From Sedimenticola sp. (lineage in GTDB: Bacteria; Pseudomonadota; Gammaproteobacteria; Chromatiales; Chromatiaceae): a stretch of 64,000 nucleotides of DNA. The position numbers were made by a program, and so were the translations under genes. The stretch lies in contig PKUO01000052.1 of NCBI GenBank assembly GCA_002869585.1, positions 117,790 to 181,789 of the forward strand, read 5' to 3'. Below the pieces are notes generated by a model. The model was not told the DNA's origin and made no database searches. It saw nothing but the letters and a program-made list of their open reading frames with translations. Shown here piece by piece: positions 1 through 6,632 of this stretch. Positions within the stretch are counted from its first letter, which is position 1. Every line of letters begins with the position of its first letter.

Positions 1-2341
1 TGCCTGTGCGCTTGGCCACGCCACCCACGGACATGAACAGCATGGACTTGTAGATGTAGTGATTGATCACGAACATCAACGCCATCAGCCAACCGAGGTG
101 GTTCATCAATGCGAGACCGAACAGCGCGTAGCCCATCTGTCCAATCGAGGAATAGGCCAGAAGCCGCTTAGCGTCCTCCTCGAAGATCGCCATCAGATTA
201 CCCAGTAACGCCGAGAGGGCCCCGATCCAGAGCATCACATAGTTGAGCTTGATACCGTGCAGCTCCTGAATACCCATGCCCAGCATCAGCATCATCAAAC
301 CATAGAGACCAGCCTTCAGGAGGATACCTGACACCATCGGCGACACGTCGGTCTCGGCCTCTGCATGGGCGCCGGGCAACCAGATGTGCAGGCCAATCGC
401 GGCCGTCTTGGTCATGAAACCAACCGCCAGCAATATGAACACCCAGGGCGCGAGCGGTGTCGCCACTTCACTCAGGGATTGAATAGTGAAATGCACAGCA
501 CCATCTGCCGCCAGCGCAAAACCTGCCAGGATGGAAAATGCCCCCGCCAAAGAGAATATGGCATAGGAGAGCGCATGGGGTTCTGAATGCTTGCCGCGCA
601 GAATCAGGAAATAGGAACCGATAGTCAGGAGTTCCCATGCGGCAAAGAAGTCGAACGAATCAGTAGCCCGGATCAGCATCACCAGTCCGGCATACATCAA
701 CATGGCGCCGGGATAGAAACCAATGCGTTTTCCGCTTGTGTGGAAGCTCGCCAGCAGCGTGAGCGCTCCGCCCAGGGTAAAGATGATGATAAATATCAAG
801 CGCAGCGGATCGTATTCGGTATAGGTCATGGCGAAGTAACCGACCAGACCGCTAATGGCCACGATGTTCTTGAACCAGGCTGGCAACCACTCCAACAGCA
901 GGAAGGCCAGCGCAAACAACAGCGGTAATGCGAGCAGCAGATTGGCGCGCCCGGACAACTCGCCCCACAGAAAAGCCATCGCCCATCCAGCAACTACTGC
1001 GGCGAAAATCACAACCTGTTTCAGCGGGTCAGAAACCACACCCTGCGCCGGCCGTTCCCGCTTGATGATGTATCCAAACCAGCGGAACAGATAGCCCGCC
1101 TCGATCAGTGCGCCAAACAGAATCAATGCCAGCAGAGCCAACCGGCCTTCCGCGGCCAGATAGCGAGCCAGTTCCCACTTGGCGTAAAAACCCGGGAATG
1201 GCGGCAGGCCGACCAACAGAAATACAAAGGTCAAGAAAGCAAAAATCAGCAGCGGATGGCCGCGCAGCGCACTCCAATCGGTAAGCCCCCGCCCGGCAAC
1301 CAGTCCTGACAACCAGTAGAGACCCGCTTTACCCACCGCATGGGCAATCAGCACACCGAAAGCGATGTAGTAGTAATCGTCACCCAGAATGTCGCGCTGC
1401 CCCAGCACCGTAAACACCAAACCGATCTGTGCAATCGATGAGTACCCCAACAGACGCCGGTCATTGCTCTGTGACAACGCCAGGGTGTTGGAGACAACGA
1501 AGGTGACAATCCCGATTGCGGTGGCAACCGGTAGCCAGCTCACACCACCGATCAGCAGCAGTTTATCCACCGCATAGAGCGCAGCCGCGCCGGTTGCCGC
1601 GGAAAAAATCGCGGAAAAGGCCGGATGCGCGGATTCATATATATCCAATGCCCAACCATTCGCCGGGAAAGGCTTCAGCTCGGCCACAATGGCGATGAAC
1701 ATCAGGAAGAAGGCGATGACACCCCCTTGCAGCGCCATGAGATCAGCACCCGCCATCCCATCAATATTGAGCGTGCCTGTGGCATGGTAGGCGAAGATAA
1801 TGCCGACCAGCAGCAGCACCGAAATGATCTGCGAGGCAATCAGATATTTGAAACCCGCCGATAACGCACGACTGTTGGACTGCACATCATCCGACAGCAG
1901 AATCAGACCACCCGTCGAGATCACCACCAGTTCGAAGAAGACGAACAGGTTGAATATATCCCGGGTCAGGATAATGCCCGACAACGCCATGATGGCGATT
2001 AGCAGCACAACCAACGAACGCCGCCCCAGACGGAACAATACCTCTTTCAGATAGAGCGCTGAGAGCAGCCCGGTCAGATTGACCAGAAGGGTCAGCACCG
2101 CCTCGGGCAACCCCATACGCAGATTGATGGCGAAGGGAGGTTCCGTGCCTGCCGTCAGTATGTCAACCGCTTCCGCCCCTTGCCAACCCAGCGCCCATAC
2201 CCAACCGGCAGAAACCCAAGACATAAACGCGAGCGCTGCAAGGGTGATGACATAGGCAAGACCGCGCCACTGCTCCTTGAGAAAACCGAGAATAAAGGCA
2301 GCAGCCAGGGCCGCAATGATGATATAGACCGCGCTCACCAT
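1..2341 (-). CDS. Fused double MrpD/NuoN-like antiporter subunit (partial)
   Basis: Membrane proton/cation-translocating subunit of an Mrp/Mbh-type antiporter, related to complex I NuoN/NuoL. The minus-strand frame from the ATG at 2341 stays open for 780 codons to the window edge, so the C-terminus is missing. I checked the frame by hand at the start, at about 1320, continuously from about 1200 down to 840, and at the edge. Residues 1 to about 470 form one proton-antiporter unit (RDIFNLFVFFEL, then AELKPFPANGWALD and LLGYSSIAQIG). A second, more canonical unit follows (FFAAWELL, KTAAIGLHIWLPGAHAE, LLAYSSIGQMGYALFG). Two such units are normally separate genes. The start overlaps mrpC by 7 nt. 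The order of subunits matches the membrane arm of archaeal Mbh. Substrate (Na+/H+ or other) cannot be read from sequence. Confidence 0.85.
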   Translation of the reverse strand, partial: MVSAVYIIIAALAAAFILGFLKEQWRGLAYVITLAALAFMSWVSAGWVWALGWQGAEAVDILTAGTEPPFAINLRMGLPEAVLTLLVNLTGLLSALYLKEVLFRLGRRSLVVLLIAIMALSGIILTRDIFNLFVFFELVVISTGGLILLSDDVQSNSRALSAGFKYLIASQIISVLLLVGIIFAYHATGTLNIDGMAGADLMALQGGVIAFFLMFIAIVAELKPFPANGWALDIYESAHPAFSAIFSAATGAAALYAVDKLLLIGGVSWLPVATAIGIVTFVVSNTLALSQSNDRRLLGYSSIAQIGLVFTVLGQRDILGDDYYYIAFGVLIAHAVGKAGLYWLSGLVAGRGLTDWSALRGHPLLIFAFLTFVFLLVGLPPFPGFYAKWELARYLAAEGRLALLALILFGALIEAGYLFRWFGYIIKRERPAQGVVSDPLKQVVIFAAVVAGWAMAFLWGELSGRANLLLALPLLFALAFLLLEWLPAWFKNIVAISGLVGYFAMTYTEYDPLRLIFIIIFTLGGALTLLASFHTSGKRIGFYPGAMLMYAGLVMLIRATDSFDFFAAWELLTIGSYFLILRGKHSEPHALSYAIFSLAGAFSILAGFALAADGAVHFTIQSLSEVATPLAPWVFILLAVGFMTKTAAIGLHIWLPGAHAEAETDVSPMVSGILLKAGLYGLMMLMLGMGIQELHGIKLNYVMLWIGALSALLGNLMAIFEEDAKRLLAYSSIGQMGYALFGLALMNHLGWLMALMFVINHYIYKSMLFMSVGGVAKRTG

Positions 2342-2694
2342 CTCAGCTCCGTAAACTTCCCGATATCAAGGGAGCGTTTTTTCTCATACAGCTTGTAGGC
2401 AAAGGCCAGCATCAGCGCAGTCACCCCCATACCGATGACAATCGCCGTCAACACCAATGCCTGCGGCACCGGGTCGATAATGCGTGTCACCGCCTCAGTG
2501 GCAGAAACCGCCGAATCAAGAATAGGCGCCGTGCGTCCATTCATATAACCCACCGCCACCAGGACGAGATGAACGCCGGTATTCGCTACGGAGAAGGCGA
2601 CGATCATGCGCAGAATATTGCGATTGGTCAGCGCACCGTAAAATCCAATGAGAATCAGGGCGAATCCGGTCGCCATGGCCAGTTGCGCGATCAC
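2335..2694 (-). CDS. mrpC: Mrp antiporter subunit C (NuoK-like)
   Basis: Small NuoK/MnhC-type membrane subunit, 119 aa with three predicted transmembrane helices. It starts with a hydrophobic helix (MIAQLAMATGFALILIGFYG), followed by ILRMIVAFSVANTGVHLVLV, where the glycine- and asparagine-containing helix 2 is typical of the family. A third helix (VLTAIVIGMGVTALMLAFAY) lies near the end. It overlaps the upstream mrpB gene by 4 nt and the downstream double-pump gene by 7 nt, so translation is probably coupled. In the family it forms part of the ion path beside MrpD. Confidence 0.88.
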   Translation of the reverse strand: MIAQLAMATGFALILIGFYGALTNRNILRMIVAFSVANTGVHLVLVAVGYMNGRTAPILDSAVSATEAVTRIIDPVPQALVLTAIVIGMGVTALMLAFAYKLYEKKRSLDIGKFTELRW

Positions 2695-3389
2695 AGCTCC
2701 TCCGCTTCAGACAGGTTGCTCAATATCGAGGAGAACTCCGCTCCGACCTTCAGACCGATCAGCGAATAGATCAGGGGAATCGCACCCGCCGAGAACAGCT
2801 GCCCAAACTCCCCAATGGGCAAGATGCGGTTATCCAGAAAACCACCCGCAAGCAACAGGCCGAGGACACCGATCACCACATAGGAGAAACCGGAAAATGA
2901 CTCGATAATCGAAATCAAACGATGATTGAAACGCTTCACCGGATTGGCCAGTAACAGAAGCAACATGGCCGATGCGACGACCGCCCCCCCCTGAAACCCG
3001 CCACCAGGAGTCAGGTGACCATTAACGAAGATATAGATACCCAGAAGAAGAATCAGCGGCAGGAGCGAATGACTGCCCGTTGTCAGCAGTTCACCAACCG
3101 GCGCCTTGACAGTTTGCGCCGCGCCCGCCCCTCGGCTACGAGCCAACACCAACCCGACAATGGCAGCCGCCAGAAACAGGACTGTCACCTCACCCAATGT
3201 ATCGAGACCACGGTAGGTGACGATAATGGCGGTCACGATATTGGCCGCGCCGATATCCTTGGCCGTGTTTTCCGCATAGTACTGCGCGGTTAGATTCAGA
3301 TTTTCATCTGCCGAATAACCGGTCAACAAGGTAAAGAAAATTCCCCCGATAATCGTCAGAAGCAGCAGGGCGGCAGCGCGCTTAATCAT
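2691..3389 (-). CDS. mrpB: Mrp antiporter subunit B with N-terminal MbhE-like part
   Basis: Membrane subunit of the antiporter, about 232 aa. The first 85 or so residues resemble MbhE (the C-terminal end of classical MrpA), with the segment YRGLDTLGEVTVLFLAAAIV. The rest is an MnhB domain with NGHLTPGGGFQGG, the most recognisable motif of the family. I chose the ATG at 3389 because a GGAGG sits 5 nt upstream; an in-frame start 18 nt further up has no comparable site. It overlaps the upstream DUF4040 gene by 8 nt. Having the MbhE and MbhF equivalents in one polypeptide is common in bacterial versions. Confidence 0.86.
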   Translation of the reverse strand: MIKRAAALLLLTIIGGIFFTLLTGYSADENLNLTAQYYAENTAKDIGAANIVTAIIVTYRGLDTLGEVTVLFLAAAIVGLVLARSRGAGAAQTVKAPVGELLTTGSHSLLPLILLLGIYIFVNGHLTPGGGFQGGAVVASAMLLLLLANPVKRFNHRLISIIESFSGFSYVVIGVLGLLLAGGFLDNRILPIGEFGQLFSAGAIPLIYSLIGLKVGAEFSSILSNLSEAEEL

Positions 3390-3636
3390 TCTCGCCTCCG
3401 CGCACACGACTCAACACAAAGAAAAACAGGAAGGTCGTCAGGCCGCTTCCAATGGCCGCTTCAGTCATGGCGACATCCGGGGCAGCGAGAACGAGGAACA
3501 ACACCGACGCAATCAAACTGACCAGACCGGCAGAGAGAATGGCAATCGGCAGGCTTTTGCCCTTGATGGCCACCAGTGCGGCCCCGATAAGAACCACGGC
3601 AAGCAGCACTACCATTGCCAGTATCAGAGCACTCAT
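3382..3636 (-). CDS. MbhD-like DUF4040 antiporter subunit
   Basis: Short membrane protein of 84 aa with three helices and the motif APDVAMTEAAIG, which marks DUF4040/MbhD and the equivalent C-terminal stretch of full-length MrpA. Its presence as a separate gene shows that the MrpA C-terminal region is split here, as in archaeal Mbh/Mrp operons. It overlaps mrpG by 4 nt (ATGA) and the following mrpB by 8 nt. It probably helps connect the pump subunits to the E-F-G part of the complex. Confidence 0.85.
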   Translation of the reverse strand: MSALILAMVVLLAVVLIGAALVAIKGKSLPIAILSAGLVSLIASVLFLVLAAPDVAMTEAAIGSGLTTFLFFFVLSRVRGGEND

Positions 3637-3971
3637 GGTTTCTCCCCGAAATCTTCCTCTAGCTTATCCACGCAGGTCTTATCGGACATCTTCGTACCGC
3701 TGCGATGCGCCGCACGAGCCAGCACCTGAGAGGAGATCGGATTGGTAAAGAGAATAAACAGGCCGATCAGAAGCAGCTTGAAACCCCACTCGGGCCGCAG
3801 GCAAACGACACCGGCAAGCGTAAGCAGTGTGCCCAGCGTAGTCGCCTTGGTACCCGCCTGAATCCGGTTGAACAGATCGGGCATGCGCACCAGTCCCAGC
3901 CCACCGAACAGCAGAAAAGCCGCACCGCAGACCAGCAATAGCCCACCCAGCAAATCAAAAAACATGGACAT
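3633..3971 (-). CDS. mrpG: Mrp antiporter subunit G
   Basis: MnhG/PhaG-type subunit, 112 aa. Family features are the LGLVRMPDLFNRIQAGTKA segment after the first helix and two further hydrophobic helices. The C-terminal 25 residues are charged and probably cytoplasmic. The stop of mrpF and the start of this gene share one base (TAATG), and its own end overlaps the DUF4040 gene by 4 nt. Small subunits E, F and G are needed for assembly of Mrp complexes in studied bacteria. Confidence 0.88.
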   Translation of the reverse strand: MSMFFDLLGGLLLVCGAAFLLFGGLGLVRMPDLFNRIQAGTKATTLGTLLTLAGVVCLRPEWGFKLLLIGLFILFTNPISSQVLARAAHRSGTKMSDKTCVDKLEEDFGEKP

Positions 3972-4231
3972 TAAAATCCTCGTTCGAGGTAGCGTGCAAC
4001 AGCAATCACGCCAAGGAAAGACAGCAAGGCATAGACCAGCGCCACATCCAGATAGATACCGCGCCCCTCAACAAAAGCGGCCAGAACTATCGCGCTAATC
4101 GAGATAATCGTCAAAACATCAAACGCCACCACCCGATCGGCATCGGACGGCCCTTTGACGAATCGATAAAGCGCCAGCAGCAAGGCAACACCAACGATTG
4201 CCGCAGCAATATAGATAAAAACCTCAGCCAT
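3971..4231 (-). CDS. mrpF: Mrp antiporter subunit F
   Basis: MnhF/MrpF-type protein of 86 aa with three transmembrane helices. The motif RFVKGPSDADRVVAFDVLT between helix 1 and helix 2 is diagnostic. It overlaps the end of mrpE by 8 nt and the start of mrpG by 1 nt, so it sits inside a tightly packed operon read leftward from about 4724. Confidence 0.9.
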   Translation of the reverse strand: MAEVFIYIAAAIVGVALLLALYRFVKGPSDADRVVAFDVLTIISISAIVLAAFVEGRGIYLDVALVYALLSFLGVIAVARYLERGF

Positions 4232-4724
4232 ACATGACCTCTAGATACTGCTCAAAACCGGCCACAATACTGGTAGTAGCCGCCTCAACATCCGCTGACT
4301 CTACTTTGACCCAGTGCACATAGAGCCATTCATCATCGAGTTCGACGGTCAGCGTTCCCGGCGTCAGGGTGATGGAGTTGGCCAGCAGCAGACGTCCCAT
4401 TTTGCTCTTCAGTCGTGTGCGCACCTTTACGATACCCGGCTCCACTGGCAATGAAGGAGACAGCACGATTCGGGCCAATCTGATGTTCGCGTTGATCAAC
4501 TCCTTCACGAAATAGACTGCATAGGCGAGCGCTGCCATCAGCGCCTGGGGTGTTACACGCAATTCCGAAAAAACGGCAAGGCTGTCGCGAAACAGGAAAG
4601 GGATGAGCAGCGCCACACCTATGCCGACCAGCACCACATCAACAGCGACTGAGCCGTTGAGCAGCAACCAGAAGAGCAGCAAAGTTGCAAAGAGTAATGC
4701 GAAATCCTGAGCCTTTTTCATCAA
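4224..4724 (-). CDS. mrpE: Mrp antiporter subunit E
   Basis: First gene of the antiporter operon, 166 aa, MnhE family. Two N-terminal helices precede a soluble part containing LLANSITLTPGTLTVEL, the conserved core of the family, and a cytoplasmic C-terminus. Start at 4724 or the adjacent Met codon at 4721. The intergenic stretch upstream (from 4725) presumably holds the operon promoter, but I could not assign a convincing -35/-10 pair. Confidence 0.88.
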   Translation of the reverse strand: MMKKAQDFALLFATLLLFWLLLNGSVAVDVVLVGIGVALLIPFLFRDSLAVFSELRVTPQALMAALAYAVYFVKELINANIRLARIVLSPSLPVEPGIVKVRTRLKSKMGRLLLANSITLTPGTLTVELDDEWLYVHWVKVESADVEAATTSIVAGFEQYLEVMYG

Positions 4725-5122
4725 ATCACCTTCACCAAATCCAGTTTTGCACCTGCAGCATTAATGATTGCTCATTTTATCAAGTTCTGAAATGAGTCTA
4801 ATCAACAAACATGCCGAAAGGTACATAATCTAATCTTGCTTGGTCGTGACTGGCGTGGAATTCACATCGAACATTACGCCCGTTTCAGTGCACCGCCCGC
4901 ACCATAACGGGTCTGCATGACAGTAATTTTACCAGTCTCAGGCACAACCCATCGCCGTTGATTTTGTTGATCTACCGATAACGCGGAACTATCGCCTGTC
5001 GCCACGGATAAAACCGGTAACGTCATCAAACGTTTATATTCACGTAACATTTCAAAGGTAATCTGCGATCTGGGAGAAGCCGTCACAATCCTTGAACGGC
5101 CAAAGTCATGAAGGGCAGACCG
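4725..5122. other. Intergenic stretch without a supported gene
   Basis: About 400 nt between mrpE and the next plus-strand ORF, visibly more AT-rich than the flanking operons. A minus-strand frame covers 4874-5413, and its C-terminal 60 residues (4876-5052) read like possible protein, but there is no ribosome binding site and I recognise no family. It may be a gene remnant. The part next to 4724 should hold the mrp promoter. Confidence 0.4.
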
Positions 5123-5359
5123 ATGAAAAGCAGATTTCTTGAAAAGATCCGGGAGCTGACCGACAGCGAAAGACACAAACGCCATCTCACCCGTAACAAC
5201 ATCAGACTGCTGATTGAAAAACTGGAGAGCCGGTACCGGTTGTTGAATCAGAAAATATCCCTTGAAACAGACCCCAGAAAACTCAATCGAATGCAAATAG
5301 AGCTGCATGTCCTGAAGGCACAGAAAAACAAAGGCATGAACATCCTCAAGCACAGCTAG
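5123..5359 (+). CDS. Small charged coiled-coil protein, unknown function
   Basis: Hypothetical protein of 78 aa, rich in Lys, Arg, Glu and Leu, almost entirely helical with heptad-like spacing (LLIEKLESRYRLLNQKISLE). There is no signal peptide or membrane segment. I chose the ATG at 5123 because AAGGGCAG lies just upstream; an ATG 15 nt earlier is also in frame. No family recognised. It is monocistronic, flanked by AT-rich DNA, and a minus-strand ORF overlaps it, so whether it is expressed is uncertain. Confidence 0.45.
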   Translation: MKSRFLEKIRELTDSERHKRHLTRNNIRLLIEKLESRYRLLNQKISLETDPRKLNRMQIELHVLKAQKNKGMNILKHS

Positions 5360-5372
5360 CCCTTTTTCAGCC

Positions 5373-5406
5373 GCATCGGACTGACTGAAGCTCGCCGGTC
5401 CGATGC
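5373..5406. terminator. Possible hairpin after small ORF
   Basis: Perfect 9-bp inverted repeat GCATCGGAC / GTCCGATGC with a 16-nt loop, 14 nt after the small coiled-coil ORF. Neither strand has a T-run directly after the stem, so intrinsic termination is doubtful; a transcript-end or protein-binding role is equally possible. Confidence 0.3.
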
Positions 5407-5580
5407 GCCCCACATCAGAACACTCTCACGACACCCAACAAGAATTTCGTTCTGCTACCGGGGGTTGCGTGCGCATATATGTAAATTTATGTCACAATTC
5501 TTTCGGAATTGCCCTAAAATAAACGGCCATTCGACCGCTACCCTAAGTATTCAGAAATCATATTTTTTACAGGACGTTCT

Positions 5581-6012
5581 ATGCGTATTTTATGGGTGCT
5601 TCTATTTCTACTCTCCTTCAGCTGCGTTGCGGCAGACCAAGAACCGATTGGCAAGGTGAAAACCTATAAACCGGAAGCCGTGATTATTCATGACGGCACT
5701 GAGGTGGAGGCGACTATAGACACCTCAATCTATGCAGGTGATCAAATAGTTACCCGCGCAAAGGGTACCGTGGGCATTATTTTTATCGATGGCGCTGTCC
5801 TCACCCTGGGCCCCACATCACGCTTCACCATTGATAAATTCACCTTCAACCCGGCCGATAATGATGTTTCATTCATCAGCACCATCATCAAAGGGACAGT
5901 CAGCTTCATCTCAGGGGCAATCGGGCGTATTTCCCCGGAATCGGTGAAATTCAAAACACCGACGGCGACCCTGGGCCTGCGCGGAACAAAAATCCTGGTC
6001 GAAGTGAAATAA
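5581..6012 (+). CDS. Periplasmic FecR-domain protein
   Basis: Secreted FecR-domain (PF04773-like) protein of 143 aa. Residues 1-18 are a signal peptide ending near SCVAA. The rest is a small beta-rich domain, with AGDQIVTRAKGTVGIIF and the closing TPTATLGLRGTKI, both typical of FecR-like proteins not linked to siderophore uptake. An AGGA lies 7 nt before the ATG. It is followed after 23 nt by an OmpA-type lipoprotein and then by a CHASE2 sensor; FecR genes next to CHASE2 genes are a known association. No sigma factor is adjacent, so it is not a classical FecR anti-sigma regulator. A role as a periplasmic input or ligand to the CHASE2 sensor is inference. Confidence 0.82.
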   Translation: MRILWVLLFLLSFSCVAADQEPIGKVKTYKPEAVIIHDGTEVEATIDTSIYAGDQIVTRAKGTVGIIFIDGAVLTLGPTSRFTIDKFTFNPADNDVSFISTIIKGTVSFISGAIGRISPESVKFKTPTATLGLRGTKILVEVK

Positions 6013-6035
6013 GCCATCCACAGGGAGTTCGATTT

Positions 6036-6632
6036 GTGACCATCACCAAAGCTGTTTGCATACTCGCCGGTGCTGTATTCCTCACCGCCTGTTCCTCGAC
6101 CAAGGTTGTACTAATACCCGATGCCGACGGTAAGGTAGGCCAGGTTTCGGTGACCACCGAAGGCGGCGAGCAACTACTGACCCGGGAGGGCGAAAGCACC
6201 GAGGTGGTCGACGCCAGCCAGGCGCCCAAGGCCCCGGTCATTCTGGAGCAGAGCCGCATCAATTCAGTGTTTGGCGCCACCCTGGCCAGCGAGCCGGATC
6301 CGCCGATCCGTCACATCCTCTATTTCAGTTTCGACTCAATTGAACTGAAACCCGGCTCCGGAGATACGATCGCTGCCATTCACAAGGATATTCTCGGCCG
6401 CCAATCCTGCGACATCAGCGTAATCGGCCACACTGACCGGACAGGCGATGACACTTACAATCGGCGGTTATCTTTGCAGCGGTCAGAAAACATTATCCGC
6501 AAGCTGACAAACATGGGGATAGCGCCCAACTGCATGCGCAGTGAGTACTACGGTGAAAACGACCCCAAAATCAAAACAGCGGATGGCAAGGCCGAGCCCG
6601 AAAACCGCAGGGTGGAAGTCGAAATCCGCTAG
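6036..6632 (+). CDS. OmpA-family lipoprotein
   Basis: Predicted outer-membrane lipoprotein of 198 aa with a GTG start. The signal peptide ends in a lipobox (AVFLTAC, Cys 19). Residues about 90-198 form an OmpA C-terminal peptidoglycan-binding domain: LYFSFDSIEL, VIGHTDRTGDDTYNRRLSL and ENRRVEVEIR at the end. The middle region (25-90) is unassigned. The following CHASE2 gene starts on the very next base after the stop, so the two are almost certainly co-translated. Confidence 0.85.
   Translation: MTITKAVCILAGAVFLTACSSTKVVLIPDADGKVGQVSVTTEGGEQLLTREGESTEVVDASQAPKAPVILEQSRINSVFGATLASEPDPPIRHILYFSFDSIELKPGSGDTIAAIHKDILGRQSCDISVIGHTDRTGDDTYNRRLSLQRSENIIRKLTNMGIAPNCMRSEYYGENDPKIKTADGKAEPENRRVEVEIR

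Noticed and set aside
4874..5413. 179-codon minus-strand ORF
   Set aside because: No ribosome binding site, overlaps the small coiled-coil ORF, and only its C-terminal third looks protein-like; kept only as a possible remnant.
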